This document shows, one piece after another, positions 19,058-26,497 of a DNA stretch of 44,725 nucleotides. The translations under genes and the position numbers were made by a program. The DNA is taken from NCBI RefSeq assembly GCF_000701665.1, contig NZ_JNJN01000023.1, positions 1-44,725 on the forward strand, written 5' to 3'. The stretch's first letter is position 1, and every line of letters starts with the position of its first letter. A model generated the notes under the pieces. That model was not told the DNA's origin. It searched no databases and was given only the letters and a program-made list of their open reading frames with translations. Source of the DNA: Agathobaculum desmolans ATCC 43058 (GTDB lineage: Bacteria; Bacillota; Clostridia; Oscillospirales; Butyricicoccaceae).

Positions 19058-19090
19058 ACAAGGACCGAAACGGTTGGTTTCGGCCCTTGT
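19058..19090 (-). terminator. Probable terminator after pta
   Basis: ACAAGG and CCGAAAC pair with GTTTCGG and CCTTGT around a GGTTG loop, with one A-C mismatch. Only a short T-run follows on the minus strand, so termination may be partial. Confidence 0.6.
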
Positions 19091-19124
19091 AGGTTTGATG
19101 TGTTGAAAATAGGCAGGAGCGAAA

Positions 19125-20099
19125 TTACTTCAGACCCGCGGTGATGATCGCCATCTGGTAAACTTCGTCCGCGTTGCAGCCACGGGACAGGTCGTTGATC
19201 GGTGCGTTCAGACCCTGCAGGATCGGGCCGTAGGCTTCGAAGCCGCCCAGACGCTGGGCGATTTTGTAGCCGATGTTGCCGGCGTTGATATCCGGGAAGA
19301 TGAAGGTGTTGGCCTGACCTGCAACCGGAGAACCCTTGCACTTGGTCGCCGCAACAACCGGAGAGAATGCAGCGTCAAACTGCAGCTCACCGTCGATTGC
19401 CAGCTCGGGGGCGGCAGCCTGCGCCTTTTCGGTAGCGTTCTTCATCATATCGACGGTATCGCCCTTGCCCGAGCCCTTGGTGGAGTAGGACAGCATAGCG
19501 ACCTTGGGATCGATGCCGAATGCCTGTGCGGTCTTGGCGGTTTCGATTGCGATCTCGACCAGATCATCCTCGCCCGGATTGATGTTGATGGCGCAGTCGC
19601 CCATTGCGTACATTTCGTCACCGCCGTCCTTGGCATCGCGGCGCAGGATAAAGCAGGAGCTTACGATCTTGTTGCCCGGCTTGGTCTTGATGATCTGCAG
19701 GGCGGGACGAACGGTGTCTGCCGTCGAGTAGGTGGCGCCGCCGAGCAGGGCGTCCGCCTTGCCCATCTTGACCAGCATGGTGCCGAAGTAGTTGCCCTTG
19801 GAAAGCGCCGCGCGGCACTGCTCCTCGGTCATTTTGCCCTTGCGCAGCTCGACCATCTTGGCGACCATTTCATCCATGCCTTCGTAGGTAGCAGGGTCGA
19901 TGATCTCCATGCCGTCGATATCAAAGCCGCCGACCTGCGCCGCCGCCTTGACTTCGTCGACCTTGCCGACCAGAATGGAGTCCAGCAGACCGTCCTTCTT
20001 CAGGCGGGCTGCCGCCTCCAGAATACGGGGATCGGGACCCTCGGTGAATACAATTTTGCGCTTGTCCGCTTTCAGTGTAGCGATCAGATTTTCAAACAT
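19125..20099 (-). CDS. pta: Phosphate acetyltransferase
   Basis: A 324-residue Pta of the short, single-domain type. It interconverts acetyl-CoA and acetyl phosphate, feeding ATP formation through acetate kinase. Family features are FTEGPDPRILEAAARL at the start, GGATYSTADTVRPALQIIKT, MLSYSTKGSGKG and FPDINAGNIGYKIAQRLGG near the end. The start at 20099 is marked by GAGGAGAG; a long in-frame extension upstream is noncoding. No acetate kinase gene is adjacent, in contrast to many Clostridia. A phosphobutyryl or propanediol-type phosphotransacylase is less likely because the Pta motifs are closely kept. Confidence 0.94.
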   Translation of the reverse strand: MFENLIATLKADKRKIVFTEGPDPRILEAAARLKKDGLLDSILVGKVDEVKAAAQVGGFDIDGMEIIDPATYEGMDEMVAKMVELRKGKMTEEQCRAALSKGNYFGTMLVKMGKADALLGGATYSTADTVRPALQIIKTKPGNKIVSSCFILRRDAKDGGDEMYAMGDCAININPGEDDLVEIAIETAKTAQAFGIDPKVAMLSYSTKGSGKGDTVDMMKNATEKAQAAAPELAIDGELQFDAAFSPVVAATKCKGSPVAGQANTFIFPDINAGNIGYKIAQRLGGFEAYGPILQGLNAPINDLSRGCNADEVYQMAIITAGLK

Positions 20100-20174
20100 G
20101 GTTGCACTCTCCTCTATATGCTCTCGTGCGTCCGCGCGGTGTCTCCCAAACTGCGTGCGGACGTTGGTATCACT

Positions 20175-20204
20175 ATTATACACCCGCAGCGCGCGGTTTC
20201 TCAA
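20175..20204 (-). promoter_or_regulatory. pta promoter
   Basis: On the minus strand TTGAGA (20199-20204) and TATAAT (20175-20180) are 18 bases apart, 76 bases before the pta start. Confidence 0.8.
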
Positions 20205-20307
20205 GAGTAATTTGGGTATATTTTGGATGACTGCCGTCATCTTTTCGGCAAATGCGGGTTGACCGGATAGGACACAGGGCACAATAGGGCAGAAGGGAGT
20301 GTTTATC

Positions 20308-20496
20308 ATGCAGGTGATTCGATATTTGAACGGAAAACGGCTGCACGGCGTGATGCCGCCGCTGCTGCTCGACCACGAGGGCATTGGTGCACTGCTGGAA
20401 GCGGCGCGATACCGGCAGCAGCTTCCATTGCCCGAGGGGCAGCCCTCTGCTATACTGGAGGCGGAGGGACGCGGTTCCGGAAAGGATTTGATATGA
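20308..20496 (+). CDS. Small protein coupled to the serine recombinase
   Basis: A 62-residue frame (MQVIRYLNGKRLHGVMPPLL) that starts at a good distance after AGAAGGGAG and whose TGA overlaps the ATG of the recombinase gene. I do not recognise the family. The coupling suggests co-expression with the recombinase. Small partners of large serine recombinases can act as directionality factors, but there is no sequence evidence for that here. It could also be a leader frame that only sets recombinase translation. Confidence 0.55.
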   Translation: MQVIRYLNGKRLHGVMPPLLLDHEGIGALLEAARYRQQLPLPEGQPSAILEAEGRGSGKDLI

Positions 20497-21869
20497 AGCA
20501 TACCGCGTTGTATCTGCGTGTATCCACAGAGGCACAGGCAGACGAAGGCTATTCGCTGGCGGCACAGGGTGAGAAACTGGAGGCTTACTGCCGTATGAAA
20601 GGGATTGAGCGGTTCCGCCGCTATGTGGACGGCGGCTTTTCCGGCTCTAACCTGAGCCGTCCGGCAATGGCCGAGCTGATCGAGGCGATCCGCGGCGGCA
20701 TGGTCGAGCGGGTGGTGGTGTACAAGCTGGACCGGCTGAGCCGCAGCCAGAAGGATACGCTGTATCTGATTGAGGATGTATTTTTGCCGCACGCGGTGGA
20801 TTTTGTTTCGATTAACGAAAATATCGATACAGGCAGCCCATACGGTCGTGCGATGATTGGTATTCTGTCGGCCTTTGCGCAGCTCGAGCGTGAAAATATT
20901 TTTCTGCGCACCCGCATGGGGATGCGGGAACGGGTGAAGCAGGGCTATTGGCCGGGCGGCGGCAAGATCCCCTTTGGTTATGATTATGATGCGGCACAGG
21001 GGATTCTGGTGCCCAACCGGGATGCGGATACCGTGCGTGAGATTTATGCGCGGTATCTGGCAGGACAGTCGACCGGCCGTATTGCGCGCGAACTGGGGCT
21101 GCGCTATGAGCAGCTGGTGCGTCAGATCTTATCCCGGGAGAGCAATACCGGGGTGATCGTTTATAAGGGAGAGCGGTATCCGGGACGGCACGAGCCGCTG
21201 ATCGACCGGGAGACCTTTGCGCGGGCGCAGCGCCGCCTGTCCCGCGCTGGGCAACCGCGGGCGGCATCGGGCGGCAAGCTGCTGACCGGCCTGCTGGTTT
21301 GCGGACACTGCGGCGCTAAAATGCGGTATCAGAAATGGGGCGGCGCGGGGGATAAGCTGGTCTGCTATTCGCGGGATAAGTCCAAGCCGCATCTGGTGCA
21401 CGATGCGGGCTGTCCCAATCGGGGGATGATGGCGCGGGAGGTCGAAGCGGTGGTACGGCGCGATCTGGCACGGCTGGCTGCCGCACCTGTGAAGGAACCC
21501 GATCGGGACGGCGAACAGGACGCCTGCCGACGTGCCTGCGAGCGGGCGGCGCGCCGCCTGCGCCGCCTGTATGAATTATATGCCGAGGGAGAGGACGATA
21601 CGCTGCGGGAAGCGATCGCCCGCGCGCGGCAGGATAAGGAGCGGGCGGAGCAGGCGCTGGAACAGGCGCGTCTGCTGGCAGACCGGCGGGCAGATGCCGA
21701 TTTGCAGGATGCCTTGTGCACAGTCGGCACCGAATGGGATCGGCTGACTGCTGAGGAACGGCAGCGCTTGGTGCGTGCCTGTGTGGACAAGATCGTGCTG
21801 CAAAACGGGAAAATAGAGGTTTATTACGCCATAGAAGGCGCCGCATCCGGTGCGGCAGACGCAGGATAA
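20493..21869 (+). CDS. Large serine recombinase
   Basis: A 458-residue site-specific recombinase. The resolvase-type catalytic domain (residues 3-150) has nucleophile Ser11 in YLRVSTEAQ, KLDRLSRSQKDTL and FAQLEREN. The recombinase domain (about 160-250) contains GGGKIPFGYDYD. A zinc ribbon begins near residue 270 (CGHCGAKMRY) and is completed by C-x(n)-C in HDAGCPNRG. A charged coiled-coil segment follows (residues 335-400). This is the architecture of SpoIVCA and of phage and transposon integrases such as TnpX. The 3' part of sigG begins directly downstream, so sigG is the probable target. No phage genes lie nearby and its base composition matches the genome. Confidence 0.92.
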   Translation: MKHTALYLRVSTEAQADEGYSLAAQGEKLEAYCRMKGIERFRRYVDGGFSGSNLSRPAMAELIEAIRGGMVERVVVYKLDRLSRSQKDTLYLIEDVFLPHAVDFVSINENIDTGSPYGRAMIGILSAFAQLERENIFLRTRMGMRERVKQGYWPGGGKIPFGYDYDAAQGILVPNRDADTVREIYARYLAGQSTGRIARELGLRYEQLVRQILSRESNTGVIVYKGERYPGRHEPLIDRETFARAQRRLSRAGQPRAASGGKLLTGLLVCGHCGAKMRYQKWGGAGDKLVCYSRDKSKPHLVHDAGCPNRGMMAREVEAVVRRDLARLAAAPVKEPDRDGEQDACRRACERAARRLRRLYELYAEGEDDTLREAIARARQDKERAEQALEQARLLADRRADADLQDALCTVGTEWDRLTAEERQRLVRACVDKIVLQNGKIEVYYAIEGAASGAADAG

Positions 21870-21886
21870 TTGTATTTCGACTTACC

Positions 21887-22384
21887 ATGTTCATGCCGAT
21901 GATTATTGGGGAAATCCGGCGCTATCTGCGCGATAACAGCGCGCTGCGGGTATCGCGCAGCCTGCGGGATACTGCATATAAGGCATTGCAGACGAAGGAA
22001 GCCTTTATCCGGGAGCATCAGCGTGAGCCGGATATTATGGAGCTGTCCAAGGCGATGGGAGTGCCCAAGCAGGAGGTCGTATTTGCGCTGGATGCCATTC
22101 TGGATCCGGTATCGCTGTTTGAACCGGTGTTCCACGATGGCACGGATACGGTTTGTGTGATGGATCAGGTGGGGGATCACAAGAATACGGATGACCACTG
22201 GCTGGCCAGTTTGGCGCTGCGGGAAGCGATTGACAGCCTGAACGACCGGGAGAAAAAAATCATCCGGATGCGGTTTTTTGAAGGCCGTACCCAGATGGAG
22301 GTGGCGGAGGAGATCCGTATTTCGCAGGCGCAGGTTTCGCGGCTGGAAAAGGGGGCGCTGGATCACATCCGCAAGCAGATTTGA
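21887..22384 (+). CDS. sigG: RNA polymerase sporulation sigma factor SigG, C-terminal part only
   Basis: The 165-residue frame matches the C-terminal two thirds of forespore sigma factor G: PMIIGEIRRYLRDN (region 2.3-2.4), RVSRSLRDTAYKAL, VFALDAILDPVSLFEP (region 3, diagnostic for SigG), LNDREKKIIRMRFFEGRTQM (region 4.1) and VAEEIRISQAQVSRLEKGAL (4.2 helix-turn-helix). A full SigG has about 257 residues, so roughly the first 90, covering regions 1.2 to 2.2, are missing. Similarity begins at Pro of PMIIGEI; the upstream codons, although open to 21866 and beyond, do not resemble SigG. No ribosome site precedes the ATG. There are no stops or frameshifts, so the segment is either recent, or preserved by selection because it is rejoined in some cells. 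Confidence 0.93.
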   Translation: MFMPMIIGEIRRYLRDNSALRVSRSLRDTAYKALQTKEAFIREHQREPDIMELSKAMGVPKQEVVFALDAILDPVSLFEPVFHDGTDTVCVMDQVGDHKNTDDHWLASLALREAIDSLNDREKKIIRMRFFEGRTQMEVAEEIRISQAQVSRLEKGALDHIRKQI

Positions 22385-22391
22385 ATATGAC

Positions 22392-22437
22392 AAAAGCAGA
22401 AGCCGTCAGGATTTGTGTCCTGACGGCTTCTGCTTTT
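22392..22437. terminator. Shared terminator between sigG' and ilvE
   Basis: Twenty perfect pairs around a TTTGTG loop, with arm ends AAAAGCAGAAGCC and TTCTGCTTTT. It lies 8 bases after the sigG' stop and 20 bases after the end of the convergent ilvE gene. Confidence 0.9.
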
Positions 22438-22456
22438 ACGGTGTATAAAAATGAAA

Positions 22457-23524
22457 TCAGTCTACCTTGACCGTCCAGCCCAGCTCATCGGGCAGGGTGC
22501 CCCACTGGATGCCGGTCAGTGTGTCATACAGCTTGTGGGTAATGTCTCCGATCTCGCCGTTGTTGATATAGGCGACATCGTTTTCATACCGCAGCTCGCC
22601 CACCGGGGAGATGACTGCGGCTGTGCCGGTGCCGAATACTTCTTCCAGCTTTCCTTCTCGGGAAGCCTGCATCACATCGGCAATGGGCAGACGCTCCTCG
22701 GAAACCGGGATATCCCAGTGGCGGAGCAGATCGATGCAGCTCATGCGGGTCACGCCCGGCAGCACGGTGCCCGCGCACGGGGCGGTGTAGACGGTGCCGT
22801 CGATTTTGAAGAAGCAGTTCATCGAGCCGACCTCTTCCACATACTTGTGTTCTACACCGTCCAGCCAGAGCGTTTGCTCATAGCCCAGATCGTGCGCCTT
22901 GACTTGGCTGATCAGAGAAGCCGCATAATTGCCGCCGCACTTGGTAAAGCCGGTGCCGCCCGGGCAGGCGCGGGTGTACTCATCCTCAACAAAGATTTTG
23001 ACCGGATTGATGCCGGTGGAGTAGTATGCGCCGACCGGTGAGCAGATAATGATGAACTGGTGCGTTTTGGAGGGGCGGACACCCAGATGGGGTTCGGTTG
23101 CGATGACGAACGGACGGATATACAGGCTGGTGCCCGGTGCATGCGGCACCCAGTCGCGTTCGACCGAGACAAGCGCCTTGACCGCCTGCACAAAATCCTC
23201 CGTCGGAAGCGCGGGCAGGCACATGCGGTGGTTGGTATTGATCATGCGCTCGGCGTTTTTATCCGGGCGGAACAACTGGATCGAGCCGTCCGGCGTGCGG
23301 TAAGCCTTCATGCCCTCAAAGGATTCCATGGCATAGTGCAGCACCATGGAGGCCGGGTCAATGCTGAGCGGCGCATAAGGCACGATGCGTGCGTCGTGCC
23401 AGCCCTGTTCTTCGTCATGGTCGATGACGAGCATATGATCGGTATAGTAGATGCCGAAGCCGAGGTTATTTTCATCTGGCTTGGGCTTTTTATTGGCAGT
23501 GAGCTGTTTGGTGATCTGCAGCAT
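22457..23524 (-). CDS. ilvE: Branched-chain amino acid aminotransferase
   Basis: The 355-residue fold-type IV enzyme performs the last step of Leu, Ile and Val synthesis, complementing ilvBNCD elsewhere in this window. The PLP lysine is Lys195 in FTKCGGNYAAS. Other features are MESFEGMKAYR, WLDGVEHKYVEEVGSMNCFF and GTGTAAVISPVGEL. The length and the EVGSMN block fit the eukaryote-like branch of BCATs (about 355 residues) and not the shorter E. coli type. The start at 23524 gives the usual N terminus; its ribosome site is weak (GAGTGGA). The gene has its own promoter and no T-box is visible upstream. Confidence 0.94.
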   Translation of the reverse strand: MLQITKQLTANKKPKPDENNLGFGIYYTDHMLVIDHDEEQGWHDARIVPYAPLSIDPASMVLHYAMESFEGMKAYRTPDGSIQLFRPDKNAERMINTNHRMCLPALPTEDFVQAVKALVSVERDWVPHAPGTSLYIRPFVIATEPHLGVRPSKTHQFIIICSPVGAYYSTGINPVKIFVEDEYTRACPGGTGFTKCGGNYAASLISQVKAHDLGYEQTLWLDGVEHKYVEEVGSMNCFFKIDGTVYTAPCAGTVLPGVTRMSCIDLLRHWDIPVSEERLPIADVMQASREGKLEEVFGTGTAAVISPVGELRYENDVAYINNGEIGDITHKLYDTLTGIQWGTLPDELGWTVKVD

Positions 23525-23563
23525 GGTGGATCCACTCTTTTCTGTTTGATTTTTTACCCCTTT

Positions 23564-23591
23564 ATTATAGCACTTTGCCAAGATAAAGCAA
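23564..23591 (-). promoter_or_regulatory. ilvE promoter
   Basis: On the minus strand TTGCTT (23586-23591) and TATAAT (23564-23569) are 16 bases apart. The start codon is 39 bases downstream. Confidence 0.65.
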
Positions 23592-23611
23592 GGCGTTTTT
23601 ATCTGCAAAGG

Positions 23612-23640
23612 GTGACAAACCGGCTGCACTTTGCTATAAT
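23612..23640 (+). promoter_or_regulatory. Promoter of the secreted deacetylase-like gene
   Basis: GTGACA (23612-23617) and TATAAT (23635-23640) are 17 bases apart. It is divergent to the ilvE promoter, 20 bases away. Confidence 0.75.
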
Positions 23641-23684
23641 ATGTTCGTATGATTTGCTGAAAGGGGTGAGGGCGCATCAAACAA

Positions 23685-24857
23685 GTGAAGAGATGGGTCG
23701 GTATGCTGCTGTGCGCGGCACTGCTGCTACCGCTGCTGCCGGCGCAGGCCCGTGCGGTCACCCTGACGGCGGTAAACGATACGCTGCTGCCTTTGAATGA
23801 GGGGACCATGCCTGCCCGCTTGGGGGGCGAGATGTATGTGCCGTACGGTGTATTTTCTTCTCTCGGCGTGTCATCTTCCAGTGAGGAGGGGGTTCTCAGC
23901 CTGTCCTCCAACGGGCAGACCCTCAGCTTTTCCCCGGCAGAGGGGTATGTGTACGACCAAAATCTAAACAGTTATTCTACCCCGGCATACAACCGGAACG
24001 GTACGGTATATGTACCGGTCAAGCTGTGCTGCGGGGTGTTTGGACTGGGATATTCCACGCTGAATGTCGCGGGGGAGACTGTGCTGCGCGTGACCGACGG
24101 TTCCGCGCAGAGTGATGCGGGGTTTGTATCGTCGAAGGGCGGCGAGATCGAAAACGTGATCAATACTTATAAGGGGATTTCGCCGCAGCGCCCGCCGGAA
24201 CAGCCGCCCGTTCCGGAAAAGCCGGAGGAGCCGCCAATCCCTGAAGTAGAGGAGCAGCCGACACAAAAGCCGTCCTATGTGTATCTGGCGTTTTACGGCA
24301 TGCCGACCGGATATACAGGGGGGATTCTGGATGCACTGAAGCAGACAGGACGGTCCGCTACCTTTTTCCTGCCGGTGGAGGAGCCGGCAGGCTGGCCGGA
24401 TGATACGGTGCGGCGCATGGTGGCGGAAGGTCATACAGCGGCGCTGCTGCTGGATGCCGATGCAAAAAGCGATCCCACGGCGCTTATTGCCAGTCTGACA
24501 GCGGCGAACGAGCGGCTTCGTTTGCTGACCGGTGCCTGTACGCGGATTATTTCCTGTCAGGACGGATGTGACCGGCTGACGGCGGTGCAGCGGGATAGAT
24601 TGACCGAAGCCGGATACCGCCTGTGGGACAGCACGATGGACAGCGGGGATGCGGAGCAGTCCGCCGAGCGGGCATACGCTACCACAGCGCAGCAGTTTGC
24701 TGAAACCAGTGCGGTGGTAGTAGCTGCGCTGCATCACGGCAGTGCCTCTGCGCAGACGGCTACGCTGCTGTCATCCTACATGAGCCGGCAGGGGATCCCT
24801 TCTGCACGGATCACGCTGTCGGCTGTGCCGGTCAACCGTGCAGCCGATACCCGATAA
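23685..24857 (+). CDS. Secreted protein with stalk-like and degenerate polysaccharide deacetylase domains
   Basis: The 390-residue product has a signal peptide (residues 1-24, ending at AQARA). A copper-amine-oxidase-N/stalk-like region follows (about 25-150; LPLNEGTMPARLGGEMYVPY and GTVYVPVKL), then a Pro- and Glu-rich linker (about 165-195), then a NodB-like deacetylase fold. In active deacetylases the domain opens with TFDDGP; here the equivalent stretch is AFYGMPTGYTGGILDALKQT, so the metal- and base-providing aspartates are gone. It probably binds peptidoglycan or glycan without cutting it. The start is a GTG with a distant ribosome site; an ATG at 23703 is an alternative. Confidence 0.75.
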   Translation: MKRWVGMLLCAALLLPLLPAQARAVTLTAVNDTLLPLNEGTMPARLGGEMYVPYGVFSSLGVSSSSEEGVLSLSSNGQTLSFSPAEGYVYDQNLNSYSTPAYNRNGTVYVPVKLCCGVFGLGYSTLNVAGETVLRVTDGSAQSDAGFVSSKGGEIENVINTYKGISPQRPPEQPPVPEKPEEPPIPEVEEQPTQKPSYVYLAFYGMPTGYTGGILDALKQTGRSATFFLPVEEPAGWPDDTVRRMVAEGHTAALLLDADAKSDPTALIASLTAANERLRLLTGACTRIISCQDGCDRLTAVQRDRLTEAGYRLWDSTMDSGDAEQSAERAYATTAQQFAETSAVVVAALHHGSASAQTATLLSSYMSRQGIPSARITLSAVPVNRAADTR

Positions 24858-24867
24858 AAACGCAGAT

Positions 24868-24913
24868 AAAAACCCCGCAGTGCATGGAATTTTCTATGCG
24901 CTGCGGTTTTTTT
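24868..24913 (+). terminator. Terminator after the deacetylase-like gene
   Basis: A stem made from AAAACC-(CC)-GCAGTGCAT and the matching ATGCGCTGCGGTTTT, with a CC bulge and one G-T pair, followed by seven T. Confidence 0.7.
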
Positions 24914-24933
24914 CCGGTATGGAGGTATGGATG

Positions 24934-25449
24934 TCAGAACAGTGTCATCTGCCGCTCGGCAAGGTTGACGATTCGCAGGCCGGCCTGCTCTGCCATACGC
25001 ACGGTTTGTGCGGTGCCGCCGGGCTGACCGCTGAAGTAGCAGATCAGGAGGGAGGAGGCATCCACCATAAAACGGTTGCGTGCCGCGTAGCAGCCGGGAT
25101 AATATTGCCGGGATAGGGCATATACCCGGTCGGCGGCGAGCAGGCATTGGTTGAAGCTGCGTTTCCATATAGCCGGATATTGGTCAGCCTGCCGGTCGAA
25201 CGGGACGGCGCACAGCAGTTCAACGGGGAAATGCGCGCGTGCACGCAGCACAGCCTGTGCGGCCCACAGGTCGAAGCCGGTGGACATGCCTGACAGAAAC
25301 CGGGTATAGCCCTGCAAGGCGGCGCGCTCAACCGCGCGGTCGAGCGTGGCACAGAGCGCATCGGCTGCTGCAGTATCGTTTGCCGAAAAAGGCATTTTTT
25401 CGATCCGGTAACCGGAAAAACAACAGGTTTTGCTGCGCAGATCGTGCAT
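24934..25449 (-). CDS. SLOG family protein (YpsA/DUF1273-like)
   Basis: A 171-residue protein with a Rossmann-like SLOG fold. CCFSGYRIEKMPF (residues 9-21) is the usual opening, FLSGMSTGFDLWAAQAVL (51-68) the nucleotide-binding turn, and the C terminus has YFSGQPGGTAQTVRMAEQ. Relatives include YpsA and DprA-like proteins, which bind nucleotides or nucleic acids; some are linked to cell division or phage defence. The start at 25449 follows GGAGGG. A LexA box lies at its transcription start, so it is probably part of the SOS response. Its enzymatic role, if any, is unknown. Confidence 0.85.
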   Translation of the reverse strand: MHDLRSKTCCFSGYRIEKMPFSANDTAAADALCATLDRAVERAALQGYTRFLSGMSTGFDLWAAQAVLRARAHFPVELLCAVPFDRQADQYPAIWKRSFNQCLLAADRVYALSRQYYPGCYAARNRFMVDASSLLICYFSGQPGGTAQTVRMAEQAGLRIVNLAERQMTLF

Positions 25450-25465
25450 GGTGATCCCTCCGATA

Positions 25466-25479
25466 AGAACAAATGTTCT
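25466..25479 (-). promoter_or_regulatory. LexA (SOS) box
   Basis: AGAACAAATGTTCT contains GAAC-N4-GTTC with an almost perfect palindrome, matching the Gram-positive LexA/DinR site. It lies 9 bases downstream of the -10 box of the SLOG gene and 17 bases upstream of its start codon. Confidence 0.8.
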
Positions 25480-25488
25480 GTTAAGCTC

Positions 25489-25517
25489 AGTATACACCGC
25501 TGTGCTGGAAAACGCAA
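25489..25517 (-). promoter_or_regulatory. Promoter of the SLOG gene
   Basis: On the minus strand TTGCGT (25512-25517) and TATACT (25489-25494) are 17 bases apart. The LexA box sits where transcription would start. Confidence 0.6.
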
Positions 25518-25518
25518 G

Positions 25519-25547
25519 TTGTAAATCCGGAAAAAAACTGATACAAT
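25519..25547 (+). promoter_or_regulatory. Promoter of the YihY-like gene
   Basis: TTGTAA (25519-25524) and TACAAT (25542-25547) are 17 bases apart; the GTG start follows 26 bases later. Confidence 0.6.
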
Positions 25548-25573
25548 ACAATAGCATAGGGAGGAGGGACGCT

Positions 25574-26425
25574 GTGAACGGACAAAACCGTCTGTTTTAT
25601 CTGATCAAACGGATGGTATATCGCTTTTTTTCGGATGGGATCCCGCAGGCGGCGGCAGAGCTGTCGTATTTTCTGTTGTTCTCTATGTTTCCGCTGCTGA
25701 TGTTTCTCAACTCGGTGCTGGCGCGGCTGGATATTTCAATTGACAGCATCGCACCCGTGCTGGAGCTGCTGCCGAAAAGTCTGCAGCAGCTGATCACGGG
25801 ATACCTGATACAGCTTTCCAGCACGCCCTCATTCAGCCCGATGATGATCGGGATCGGACTGACGCTGTACTTTTTGTCCCGCGCGGTGCGGTCGATGATG
25901 CGAACGGTAAACGGTATTTATCACGTGGAGGTTCCCCGCGGCATGATGCGTGAAGTGCTGCTGTCGTTTGCCATCACGGCGGGCTTTCTGGTGTCGCTGG
26001 TGTGCAGCTTTGTCCTCATCGTAGCGGGGCGGATGCTGCTGCGCCTGCTGCCGCGGCTGCTTCCGATTCCGCAGGCGGTGCTTGATATGACGCATGACGC
26101 CAGTTTTTGGGTCATGATTGCATTTATTTTTGTCTTTTTGATGCTGTTTAACCGGGTGGTACCCAACCTGCATCTGAAATTCCGGGAGGTTTGGCCGGGG
26201 GCGCTGTTTTCTCTGGTGGCATGGCTGCTGGTATCGTGGATTTTTTCGTTTTATGTGGATAATATGGCGCGGTATTCCGTGCTGTACGGTTCGCTCGCGG
26301 TGATCATTGTGCTGATGCTTTGGTTGTATATTGTAAGTATGATTCTGTTGATGGGACCGCAGCTCAATCACACGCTGGTCGTGATGCGTTTGTACCGGTT
26401 GGAGACCGGACGGCATGCAGATTGA
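25574..26425 (+). CDS. YihY/BrkB family membrane protein
   Basis: The 283-residue protein has about six membrane spans and the YihY/virulence factor BrkB signature: DGIPQAAAELSYFLLFSMFPLLMF at the start, SRAVRSMMRTVNGIYHVE in the middle, and PGALFSLVAWLLVSWIFSFYVDN followed by YGSLAVIIVLMLWLY. The family was once thought to include RNase BN, which is wrong; its true role is uncertain, with transport or envelope functions proposed. The start is GTG after GGGAGGAGGG. The SLOG gene is divergent and the flavin reductase gene follows 72 bases downstream. Confidence 0.9.
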   Translation: MNGQNRLFYLIKRMVYRFFSDGIPQAAAELSYFLLFSMFPLLMFLNSVLARLDISIDSIAPVLELLPKSLQQLITGYLIQLSSTPSFSPMMIGIGLTLYFLSRAVRSMMRTVNGIYHVEVPRGMMREVLLSFAITAGFLVSLVCSFVLIVAGRMLLRLLPRLLPIPQAVLDMTHDASFWVMIAFIFVFLMLFNRVVPNLHLKFREVWPGALFSLVAWLLVSWIFSFYVDNMARYSVLYGSLAVIIVLMLWLYIVSMILLMGPQLNHTLVVMRLYRLETGRHAD

Positions 26426-26497
26426 ACAGGGCTGCGGGGAAACCGGAAACGTATGTTTTGTCCGTACAGGACGAGATAAATGAAGGAGGAAAAAGAA

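Noticed and set aside
20493-21869. Prophage or transposon integrase with cargo in this window
   Set aside because: No phage structural, replication or conjugation genes lie within the window; the genes to the left are housekeeping.
21887-22384. A short independent sigma factor such as SigB, SigF or an ECF factor
   Set aside because: The block VFALDAILDPVSLFEP and PMIIGEIRRYLRDN are specific to SigG; a functional factor would need the missing core-binding region 2.1-2.2.
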